Source: Bacteroidales bacterium (GTDB lineage: Bacteria > Bacteroidota > Bacteroidia > Bacteroidales > UBA4417). Taken from it: 6,358 bases of DNA. The DNA lies in contig JANXXZ010000439.1 in the NCBI GenBank assembly GCA_025350385.1, positions 1-6,358 on the forward strand, read 5' to 3'. The notes under the pieces were generated by a model. It did no database searches, had not been told where the DNA came from, and was given only the letters and a program-made list of their open reading frames with translations. Shown one piece after another: positions 1 to 5,604 of the stretch. Positions within the stretch are counted from its first letter, which is position 1. The number at the start of each line of letters is the position of its first letter. The position numbers and the translations under genes are program-made.

Positions 1-81
1 GTTTAATTAATATGATTAGGCATAAATGGATTGTCAATATAAAAATCTGAACCTTCATATCCATTTTTCTGATAAATGCCC

Positions 82-89
82 TAACTTTG
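82..89 (+). promoter_or_regulatory. Bacteroidota-type -7 promoter box for the small membrane protein gene
   Basis: The bases read TAACTTTG, an exact fit to the TAnnTTTG -7 element used by the primary sigma factor of Bacteroidota. Transcription would begin around position 95-97, leaving a short leader of 12-15 bases before the ATG at 109. No TTTG -33 element is visible at the expected distance; only a T-run at 64-68 lies upstream. The box match is seen directly; its use as a promoter is inferred. Confidence 0.55.
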
Positions 90-108
90 TTAACTAACCC
101 CCAACCCA

Positions 109-315
109 ATGATTATGAAAAAACACTGGAAAACCTTAGCTTGTATTTTTTCAATTATTGCAACAGTTCTGATGTTGATCGGAATTATCGGACGGCTCGC
201 CAAATTTGGCTTGTTCGGCGTAAGTGCTCCAAGTTGGTATTTTTCGGCAACTAATTTTATTTTATTTGCCATATTATTTCATTTTGCAGGAACTCCATCA
301 GAGCCTGAAAAATAA
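109..315 (+). CDS. small two-helix inner-membrane protein, function unknown
   Basis: This 68-residue protein has a basic N-terminus (MIMKKHWK) and two hydrophobic stretches, roughly residues 10-28 and 43-60, joined by a loop with Arg29, Lys32 and the sequence GLFGVSAPSW. It ends in a short charged tail (EPEK). The layout fits a two-helix hairpin in the cytoplasmic membrane, and nothing in it suggests an enzyme. Met1 at 109 and Met3 at 115 are both possible starts; a promoter box 20 bases upstream and a perfect terminator just downstream support a real single-gene unit. I do not recognise a named family. The opposite-strand frame over the same bases has no comparable support. Confidence 0.7.
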   Translation: MIMKKHWKTLACIFSIIATVLMLIGIIGRLAKFGLFGVSAPSWYFSATNFILFAILFHFAGTPSEPEK

Positions 316-348
316 GATCTTATCACTCGTTTACCATAATCTCCTGCT

Positions 349-380
349 ATCCTGAGTCCTATCGCTCAGGATTTTTTTTT
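349..380 (+). terminator. intrinsic terminator of the small membrane protein gene
   Basis: A perfect 8-bp stem, ATCCTGAG at 349-356 and CTCAGGAT at 365-372, closes an 8-base loop and runs directly into a T-tract (372-380). It lies 33 bases after the stop codon. This is a textbook rho-independent terminator for plus-strand transcription. Confidence 0.88.
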
Positions 381-525
381 ATCTGTTTCTGAACAATATG
401 ATTCTAACGCTAGCAAACACTGACAAACAATGAGATAGATATCACGACATTAAATCAGGATAATAATGAGAATATTTTTAGATATTATTTAGAAACTGTT
501 TAAATTTATAGATAATTACTCAGCA

Positions 526-543
526 CTCCCTAAATTCAGGGAG
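526..543. repeat. hairpin 1 inside the miniature element
   Basis: CTCCCT (526-531) and AGGGAG (538-543) form a perfect 6-bp stem around AAATTC. It resembles the second hairpin at 604-625 in composition and loop (both contain ATTTC or AATTC followed by AGGG), so the two may be diverged copies of one motif. Confidence 0.6.
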
Positions 544-603
544 GGAGCAGAATGTACTGAATTGGAGTTCTTTCAATCAAAGAAAAATCCTTTTTAGAAT
601 GTC

Positions 604-625
604 CTCCCCCTGATTTCAGGGGGAG
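604..625. repeat. hairpin 2 inside the miniature element
   Basis: CTCCCCCTGA (604-613) is complementary to TCAGGGGGAG (616-625) over all ten positions, leaving two central bases, so in practice a stem of 8-9 bp with a slightly larger loop. It is followed by a GA-rich tract (624-635). The hairpin has no T-tract on either side, so it does not look like a terminator. Confidence 0.65.
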
Positions 626-684
626 AGAGAGAGGGTAAAAAAGGCAAGAAAAAAATTTAAACAGCCTCTTAGTTTATTAATAGA

Positions 685-717
685 AAAGCCATGTAATTGA
701 TTAAAATACATGGCTTT
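685..717. terminator. strong hairpin, probable back-up or bidirectional terminator beyond rnpB
   Basis: AAAGCCATGTA (685-695) and TACATGGCTTT (707-717) form a perfect 11-bp stem with an 11-base A/T-rich loop. On the minus strand the stem ends GGCTTTT followed by CTATT, so it could act as a second terminator about 30 bases beyond the rnpB terminator. On the plus strand it would stop read-through heading into rnpB. It lies just outside the miniature element, 14 bases after the right target duplication. Its terminator role is inferred; the inverted repeat is seen directly. Confidence 0.5.
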
Positions 718-725
718 ATATAATT

Positions 726-745
726 AAAAACCCCCGTTAGGGGGT
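726..745 (-). terminator. intrinsic terminator of rnpB
   Basis: Read on the minus strand, CCCCC, a four-base loop (TAAC) and GGGGG are followed by TTTTT. The stem begins one base after the 3' strand of the rnpB P1 helix, so transcription would stop right at the end of the mature RNA. Confidence 0.8.
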
Positions 746-1174
746 GCAACAGTCCTGTAAGCGGGATTCTGTTTCCTTCATTTGCATGAAGGACTTCCAT
801 CATTTATCTGGAACCGGCATCACTGCCGGCCTCTAACGGTCTACCCCCCGGGCGTCGGGCGGGCAGCCCTTATCGTCTCGTCACGAATGACACGATACCC
901 GGTATATTTGACCTTTCAACCCATAAGGTTTACCCTCCCGGCATGTTGCCATACCGGCGCGTGAGCTCTTACCTCGCGATTTCACCCTTATCTCGTCTCG
1001 CATCGTCACCTGTGACGAGACTTGACGAGACGGTATCTTTTCTGTGGTACTGTCTGTCCCCGCGGTGTTCAGCCGCAAAGCCTTCCCGTTAGGAAGTATG
1101 GTGCCCTTTGTTGTCCCGACTTTCCTCCAATCTCGTCACAAGTAACAGGACAGGCGATAGAACGGGCTGTTGCA
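746..1174 (-). ncRNA. rnpB: RNase P RNA, bacterial type A
   Basis: This is the catalytic RNA of ribonuclease P, which removes 5' leaders from precursor tRNAs together with the RnpA protein. On the minus strand the conserved core appears in order: GAGGAAAGTC (5' side of helix P4, 1118-1127 region), ACAGAAAAGATACC (1032-1045), GGTAAGAGC (965-973), a GGGGGTAGACC L15-like segment that would contact the tRNA CCA end (about 839-849), and ACAGAATCCCGCTTACAGG closing P4 (754-772). GCAACAGCCC at 1164-1173 pairs with GGACTGTTGC at 746-755 to make P1, which sets both ends. The length, about 429 bases, is somewhat above the common 350-400, explained by longer P3, P12 and P15-P17 arms that share a GACGAGA word. 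Reading frames across this stretch on either strand are meaningless. Confidence 0.95.
876..1137. repeat. five scattered copies of GACGAGA/TCTCGTC inside rnpB
   Basis: The 7-base word TCTCGTC occurs on the plus strand at 876-882, 991-997 and 1131-1137, and its complement GACGAGA at 1014-1020 and 1024-1030. Three copies extend to the 9-mer GTGACGAGA (or its complement): 876-884, 1012-1020 and 1131-1139. They fall in the peripheral arms of the RNA, not in its catalytic core: the P3 tip, the P12 arm and an arm in the P15-P17 region. The P12 copies pair with one another. Confidence 0.75.
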
Positions 1175-1178
1175 AGTG

Positions 1179-1186
1179 CAAAGGTA
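1179..1186 (-). promoter_or_regulatory. -7 promoter box of rnpB
   Basis: On the minus strand the bases read TACCTTTG, an exact TAnnTTTG match. The predicted start, 5-7 bases beyond the box, falls at about 1173-1174, exactly where the 5' strand of the rnpB P1 helix begins. The agreement of two independent signals makes the promoter call strong. No clear TTTG -33 box is visible. Confidence 0.75.
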
Positions 1187-1344
1187 CACTGAATTTGATC
1201 ACGGGCTTTGCCATTGCAGGCAATTATGGAAGAAATCAGAAATTAATTAAAGTCTTGAACTATCCTGGCAACTAGTTTAGAGTGAATACTGATGAAAAAT
1301 TGAAGTTTAAACCGAATTTCAGCCACTGTCGTTTTGTAAAAGAC

Positions 1345-3189
1345 TTATTGTAAAATGGTTTCCTTGATTTCGGAAAACACGATCCGTCCTTTGTTCAGGG
1401 AAAAGCCGGTTTTACCTTTATTCCAAAGGAAAATTCTGATGTACGCGGCATTACCTGGTAATTCGGTAAGCAACCAGCTTTTGATAAAGTTGTGTGGGTT
1501 GTCATCCCAGTCATCACGAATCCAGTTCAAATGAATCTCATCATACATCAGATTCTTGGTTGAACTGTCGTCCACAACAATTACTAGAGATCCGTATATT
1601 AGTCTGCTAAATGACATAAGTGATAAATCAAAATCCAGTTGTATATTCTTATTCCTGAATTCGTTTACCTTGAATTCGAGTATGTTCAGAAATTCATCGT
1701 TTGTGCTAGCAGTGCTCCCCTTAAATATTATTTCCTGTATTTTAGTCTTCTGCTCAGTCCCTTTCTTTTTCAGCAGATGAAGATTTGAAATTGCATCAAA
1801 ATCAATCGTATCATAGTATTGCCGCCAGTCATCAGAGTATTGCAGGTTAATAATCTGGAAGCGGGTTCGCTGCTTTGGAAAATTGATTGTTGTCATCTCG
1901 TTGGCTACACCGCCTGATTGCCTGACCAGAAACTCCCATGCCCACGCCTGTGTTCCATGTCCGGAAATAGTCGGGGGAATTTCCCCCTTTTTATACCCTG
2001 ACATCACCTTATCATAAAATCTCGTTGGAATATGACAATATTTATTCCAGGTGATATATTCGAAATTCATCGCTTTGAACGAATGCACCGGGAAAAACAA
2101 CAACGGGATGGCAATTATAACGAATATCTTTCTTGAGGTCAGGGTAACCAGCAAATCGACAGTAAATATGATACTTCCGATTAAAATCGGGAAAAGAAAG
2201 AGTACCAAGCGGCTTTCAGGATAATCGCTGAAAAACAATTTTACCACCAGCACTATGATGGCCAGGTTTCCGAAAAGCATATAAACAAACAATAAATGAG
2301 GGTGAAAAATAATTCTCCGGGTACGGATCGAATTCAGCAAAAGGAGGACAATGGGTATGAACAACAGTACACAAAGACCAAGTAAGAGCTTCTGGGTGTG
2401 GATGCTATTCATGTCGGTAATTGACATGAAGAGTGTTTTTAAAGAGGCATCCCATAATCCGGTTGGTCCTTTCTCAATGTAAGCACCGTTAATTTTGAGA
2501 AACAGCGTGTAAATGACCATAAAAACCAATGGAATAATCCCGGTTTGAAGTACTTTAATGAAATTCTTTCGCTTGTCAGGACTGGAACTGAAGAGAATTG
2601 AAGCGAGCGACCATCCCAGTATTAGAGCAAAATTGTAAATTTCAATCACGATAGAGAGGGAAGATAGCAGCATGAAAATATTCGCATTGATGTAATGGTT
2701 AGTGCGTCCCTTTCGCGCAGCAAGTAATACCTGCCATAAAGCGGCAATCAGGAAAGTGAGTGATAATCCATAGCCGCGGCTAATTGCAAAAAACTCAATA
2801 ACATGAAAGGTAAATATCATTACGGGCAGGAAAATCCATTTCAGCATCCTGAATGATAGTTCCTGTGAAAGTTTATAGCAGAAGTAGAAATAGAGCGGAG
2901 CAAACATGAGGTTAGATAAACGTAACGCAAAGACTGATGAACCGAAAAGGTGATAGAAGATGTAAGTCAGGAATGAATTCAGGAAGTGATTGTTAGCGTC
3001 AGCTTTTGACAGGAATGGAATAAAATCAGCACTTTGTACATAATTGTAAAAGGTTGAGGCTTCATCGTGGCTGAAAGGGACTTTCATTGCCCTCATTATT
3101 AATACTACCAGTACACATAAGGACAGCAGAATATAAACAACAGCGTCAATTTGCTCGTTTTTGGTCTTACCCGGGATTAAGAGTTTCAT
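1345..3189 (-). CDS. polytopic membrane protein, GT-C glycosyltransferase-like
   Basis: The 614-residue protein starts with a short cytoplasmic segment and a first membrane helix (about residues 16-34). A loop follows with the acidic motif HDE at 41-43, then ANNHFLNS at about 65-72. This order (helix, exposed loop with adjacent Asp/Glu, an N-x-H motif, then many helices) is characteristic of GT-C glycosyltransferases of the ArnT/PMT type, which use polyprenyl-phosphate sugars on the outer face of the inner membrane. Roughly ten further hydrophobic segments fill residues 80-370. A soluble C-terminal domain of about 220 residues ends in a strand-rich part (AAYIRIFLWNKG). Donor and acceptor cannot be read from the sequence. 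It stands alone with its own promoter box at 3283-3290 and no polysaccharide genes beside it. It could instead be a non-catalytic relative. Confidence 0.75.
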   Translation of the reverse strand: MKLLIPGKTKNEQIDAVVYILLSLCVLVVLIMRAMKVPFSHDEASTFYNYVQSADFIPFLSKADANNHFLNSFLTYIFYHLFGSSVFALRLSNLMFAPLYFYFCYKLSQELSFRMLKWIFLPVMIFTFHVIEFFAISRGYGLSLTFLIAALWQVLLAARKGRTNHYINANIFMLLSSLSIVIEIYNFALILGWSLASILFSSSPDKRKNFIKVLQTGIIPLVFMVIYTLFLKINGAYIEKGPTGLWDASLKTLFMSITDMNSIHTQKLLLGLCVLLFIPIVLLLLNSIRTRRIIFHPHLLFVYMLFGNLAIIVLVVKLFFSDYPESRLVLFLFPILIGSIIFTVDLLVTLTSRKIFVIIAIPLLFFPVHSFKAMNFEYITWNKYCHIPTRFYDKVMSGYKKGEIPPTISGHGTQAWAWEFLVRQSGGVANEMTTINFPKQRTRFQIINLQYSDDWRQYYDTIDFDAISNLHLLKKKGTEQKTKIQEIIFKGSTASTNDEFLNILEFKVNEFRNKNIQLDFDLSLMSFSRLIYGSLVIVVDDSSTKNLMYDEIHLNWIRDDWDDNPHNFIKSWLLTELPGNAAYIRIFLWNKGKTGFSLNKGRIVFSEIKETILQ

Positions 3190-3495
3190 GTCGAAGCAGA
3201 TAAGTGAATAGGTGAAATCTAATTATGAATAATAGCAGAATGCTGGGTGTTTACAACCAATAATTTTACTCATCAGGAAATGCAAAGCTAACAATAACAT
3301 AAGGATATTCACTTGGTTCCGGATCCTATTTTGCTCATCTATTATTTAAATAAAACAATTTGAGGTAGACTGAATGCTTAATCATAAAACTCATAATTAA
3401 TAGAGTATCCCTGACTACTGCTGTGTAAGAGCAGAACCTTTGACATGAATAAGGAAGAAGATTATAAATACAGGATCAGCAACAGGTTCACTGAA
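3190..3495. other. 306-base gap between the Smr gene and the GT-C-like gene
   Basis: The stretch is A/T-rich and holds the minus-strand promoter box at 3283-3290, a palindrome TTATTTAAATAA (3342-3353) and a weak hairpin, CTGCT (3418-3422) with AGCAG (3430-3434), which lacks a T-tract. I see no convincing terminator for the Smr gene, no RNA gene and no supported coding region. A plus-strand frame opening at 3445 enters the Smr gene on its antisense strand and is treated as a shadow. Confidence 0.6.
3283..3290 (-). promoter_or_regulatory. -7 promoter box of the GT-C-like gene
   Basis: The minus strand reads TAGCTTTG followed by CA, fitting TAnnTTTG and matching the rnpB box and the Smr box closely (TASCTTTGCA, S being C or G). 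The start would lie near 3276, giving a leader of about 85 bases. It is the only such box I found on the minus strand in this gap. No -33 element is evident. Confidence 0.5.
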
Positions 3496-4581
3496 TCAGA
3501 TATTCTGATGCAACACCAATTCAATAGCCCCGTTACCATATTTTGCAAAGGAGGCATTCCGGAATTCGAGTCCGCCGTACTCCCTCACCTGGTCAACAAT
3601 GGCTTTTTTAAGCGAACCATTCCCGACTCCATGGATAAAAACGACCTTTGTATAATTGTTGGCTACTGCGCTTTCGAGCAGCCGTTCAAAGGTGCCGATC
3701 TGTATTGTAAGAATTTCGTGGGGTGTAAGGTTGTCATATTTATCGCGCAGCGCCGAAATATGCAGATCAACTTCAGCCTCACGGGGGGCAATGCTGTATT
3801 TATCAATTGCTGAGCCGGGATTAAACTTCCGGGCGCTTTCGGGAAGGCTGTCAATACCCTCTTTTTCATTTAACCTGTGTTCAACGGTCGAAGGCATCCG
3901 GTCGAGTTCGCAGATGGTATAAATGATTGATTTTTGCTGGCCAAGAAGCCCGAATTCCTTAAAACTGCCTTCCTTGTAAAACGAAGCGCCCTTTCTATGA
4001 AAAGTCACACTAACCGGCATCAGCACTTTTTCGCCTTCATCCTGGTGAAAAAGCAGTTGTACCACGCCTGATGCCCAAAGATTAATATCTTCGCGAATAA
4101 TACTCTCGAGTGCCAGTTTTGAGCCTTTTGGCAGGGAACCATAATCAATTCCGGAGAATTTCCCACTATCACTTTTCAGGAAAAAACTGTATAGAATATC
4201 ATAACCGGTATGATTGACAAGGAAAATATCAAGCATTCCTGTCATGATCCATTGCTGGTCCTGCGGAACATAGGCAAGGTAAACACCGGACGGGAAACCG
4301 GATTCAGAGCCGGCTTTATGCTGAATGGGTGATATGCGTTCCGGTTCGGTATATTCAGGCTCCTGGGGTGCAACAGGAGCAATCTTTTCTTCCTGCCTCA
4401 AAAAAAGCCTGTCGTTGGCGTTTGCCGGGGCTTCAATAATTACCAGTTCGCTGGTAAGCGTAGGGATTTCAAATCCATCTTCGATAGCTACGGCTACCAT
4501 GAAGCTGTTTATGATCTTGGTGACGGTTCCGCCACCTTTTGTATTCAGAAATCGGACTTTATCGCCGGGTTTAAAATTCAT
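3496..4581 (-). CDS. DUF2027 / Smr domain protein
   Basis: This 361-residue soluble protein begins with a small beta-barrel-like segment (residues 1-50, GDKVRFLNTKGGGTVTKI) resembling KOW/SH3-type folds. A Pro/Glu-rich linker (about 65-90) leads to a middle domain (about 95-235) matching the DUF2027 region, and a C-terminal Smr domain spans about 270-361. Smr signatures are visible: DLH at 272-274, HGVGNG at 317-322 and YGNG at 348-351. Smr domains of MutS2-type proteins bind or nick nucleic acid, and some act on stalled ribosomes or mRNA; which applies here is unknown. There is no MutS ATPase part, so this is not MutS2 itself. The first ATG is used, preceded by a promoter box about 85 bases upstream. 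Confidence 0.88.
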   Translation of the reverse strand: MNFKPGDKVRFLNTKGGGTVTKIINSFMVAVAIEDGFEIPTLTSELVIIEAPANANDRLFLRQEEKIAPVAPQEPEYTEPERISPIQHKAGSESGFPSGVYLAYVPQDQQWIMTGMLDIFLVNHTGYDILYSFFLKSDSGKFSGIDYGSLPKGSKLALESIIREDINLWASGVVQLLFHQDEGEKVLMPVSVTFHRKGASFYKEGSFKEFGLLGQQKSIIYTICELDRMPSTVEHRLNEKEGIDSLPESARKFNPGSAIDKYSIAPREAEVDLHISALRDKYDNLTPHEILTIQIGTFERLLESAVANNYTKVVFIHGVGNGSLKKAIVDQVREYGGLEFRNASFAKYGNGAIELVLHQNI

Positions 4582-4666
4582 GTTAATACCTGATTATGTT
4601 TTTAAGTTAGGATACAGTTTGTCAAACCTGCCTGGCTTTCTACATTTACTGTAACCTATGGATTTG

Positions 4667-4674
4667 CAAAGGTA
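4667..4674 (-). promoter_or_regulatory. -7 promoter box of the Smr gene
   Basis: The minus strand reads TACCTTTG followed by CA, identical over ten bases to the rnpB box. The start would lie near 4660, giving a leader of about 80 bases. It sits in the 187-base divergent region together with the plus-strand box at 4733-4740. No TTTG -33 box is visible. Confidence 0.55.
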
Positions 4675-4732
4675 GGCTTAAAATCCGAACACTACATTTT
4701 TGGGGAAGGCTGTATGCTACGGGATAATAAAC

Positions 4733-4740
4733 TAATTTTG
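4733..4740 (+). promoter_or_regulatory. -7 promoter box of the MbnP/MbnH-like operon
   Basis: The bases read TAATTTTG, an exact TAnnTTTG match, placing the start near 4746-4748 and leaving a leader of about 22 bases. The nearest upstream TTTG (4699-4702) is about 30 bases from the box, too far for the usual 19-21 base spacing. I see no clear operator for a copper regulator. Confidence 0.5.
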
Positions 4741-4768
4741 TCAATGTTCTTTTCAATTATACACCATT

Positions 4769-5575
4769 ATGAAGAAATCAGTTCATTTATTGATGATTAG
4801 CCCAATTATCTTCCTTATCGGGATAATCTTCACCTTTGTTTCCTGCAAAAAAGATGAAACCCCTGGTAAGGTTTCTGTTATTTTTCAGCAGAAAGTAAGG
4901 GATACGAACCTGGCTAAGGATAGTATGATTTATACCAATACTGCCGGTAATCAATACGAAGTGAATGAATTGCAATACTTCATCTCGGAACTGACTTTCT
5001 GGAAAGCAGGTACCAATTACACGATTGCCACAGAGAACGGGATTCACTATGTTGATATTGACATAGCTTCAACGCTAAGCTGGAGCCCTGACCAGGAATT
5101 ACCCCCCGGAACCTACGACTCCGTTTCTTTTGTTTTAGGGATAAATGAAACTAAAAACAAACCGGGATTATTCGTCAATCCTCCTGAACGCGATATGTTC
5201 TGGCCCGATATGATGGGAGGCGGATATCATTACATGAAGATGAACGGAAAATGGAAGACTCCTTCCGGAACCTTTGAACCCTTCAATATGCACCTTGGAA
5301 TTGGAATGAAAACGGATACCCTTGGGAATGATGAGTTTATTCAGAATTATTTCACCGTTACCCTGCCCTTGGTTGATTGCTATATCAGCGGAAGGCAGTT
5401 ATTCAGGATTTTACGTCTGACCATGGAGGTAAATTCCTGGTTCGAAACTCCCGATACCTGGGATTGGAACGTTACTGGTGGGCAAATTATGCAATACCAG
5501 GATCTTATGCACAAGGCTGCTATCAACGGGAAAGATGCATTCAGCGTTGAGTACGAAAGTGGCAACCCGGAATAA
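4769..5575 (+). CDS. MbnP-like copper-binding lipoprotein
   Basis: The 268-residue protein has a lipoprotein signal peptide: Lys2-Lys3, a hydrophobic core, and FVSC with the lipidated Cys at 26, followed by KKDE. The mature part looks like the MbnP family: NELQYFISELTFW (66-78), a PPGTYDSVSFVLGIN block (112-126), DMFWPDMMGGGYHYMKMNGKW (142-162), FEPFNMHLG (169-177) and a C-terminal NGKDAFSVE (253-261). Candidate metal ligands are His93, His154 and His175; candidate modified residues are the tryptophans at 145, 162 and 224-233. In methanotrophs MbnP binds copper through a kynurenine made from Trp by its partner MbnH. A di-haem peroxidase gene 29 bases downstream supports the same pairing here. 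Which tryptophan is modified, and whether it is, cannot be read. Family assignment is from recalled motifs, without a search. Confidence 0.8.
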   Translation: MKKSVHLLMISPIIFLIGIIFTFVSCKKDETPGKVSVIFQQKVRDTNLAKDSMIYTNTAGNQYEVNELQYFISELTFWKAGTNYTIATENGIHYVDIDIASTLSWSPDQELPPGTYDSVSFVLGINETKNKPGLFVNPPERDMFWPDMMGGGYHYMKMNGKWKTPSGTFEPFNMHLGIGMKTDTLGNDEFIQNYFTVTLPLVDCYISGRQLFRILRLTMEVNSWFETPDTWDWNVTGGQIMQYQDLMHKAAINGKDAFSVEYESGNPE

Positions 5576-5604
5576 AGGAACCCGAAAGGGGAAGACAGTT
5601 GGAT

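Larger units (their letters stand above)
492..668. mobile_element. 177-bp miniature inverted-repeat element (MITE), IS5-like ends
   Basis: The two ends are imperfect inverted repeats: GAAACTGTTTAAATTT at 492-507 and, read on the opposite strand from 668, GAGGCTGTTTAAATTT; 14 of 16 bases agree, including 12 in a row. The element is flanked by TTA on both sides (489-491 and 669-671), as expected of a 3-bp target duplication. It has no reading frame of its own. Inside are two hairpins (526-543 and 604-625) and a purine-rich stretch. Ends starting GAG with a TNA duplication recall the IS1031 branch of the IS5 family; that assignment is inference. The element would need a transposase supplied from elsewhere. 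The A/T-rich target makes a chance TTA match possible, so the inverted repeats are the stronger evidence. Confidence 0.7.

Noticed and set aside
1..64. Minus-strand frame starting at 64 or 58 and running off the left edge, reading MDMKVQIFILTIHLCLIILIK, which resembles the start of a signal peptide.
   Set aside because: Only 21 codons are visible in A/T-rich DNA, no TAnnTTTG box lies upstream on that strand, and a second frame over the same bases reads equally protein-like. It cannot be supported without the sequence to the left.
24..66. 8-bp inverted repeat AAATGGAT/ATCCATTT followed by a few T's.
   Set aside because: The loop of 27 bases and A/T-rich stem make a poor terminator, and no plus-strand gene is visible upstream.
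3..80. Minus-strand stretch reading KNGYEGSDFYIDNPFMPNHIN then a stop at 3-5, which could be the tail of a decayed gene.
   Set aside because: It is only about 25 codons, is preceded by an in-frame stop, has no start codon and overlaps the region upstream of the small gene. Chance is a sufficient explanation.
782..1078. Open frames on both strands (60 and 65 codons) within this interval.
   Set aside because: They lie entirely within the conserved structure of RNase P RNA.
3342..3353. Palindrome TTATTTAAATAA upstream of the GT-C-like gene.
   Set aside because: Such palindromes are expected by chance in A/T-rich gaps, and it lies about 50 bases upstream of the promoter box without a second copy.
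3445..3813. 122-codon plus-strand frame beginning MNKEEDYKYRISNRF.
   Set aside because: All but the first 17 codons are antisense to the Smr domain, whose motifs are clear. The upstream AACCTTTG differs from the promoter consensus, and the frame ends within the opposite gene.
5581..5590. CCC-GAAA-GGG mini-hairpin between the two operon genes.
   Set aside because: The stem is only three base pairs and there is no T-tract; it is too weak to call a terminator or processing site.
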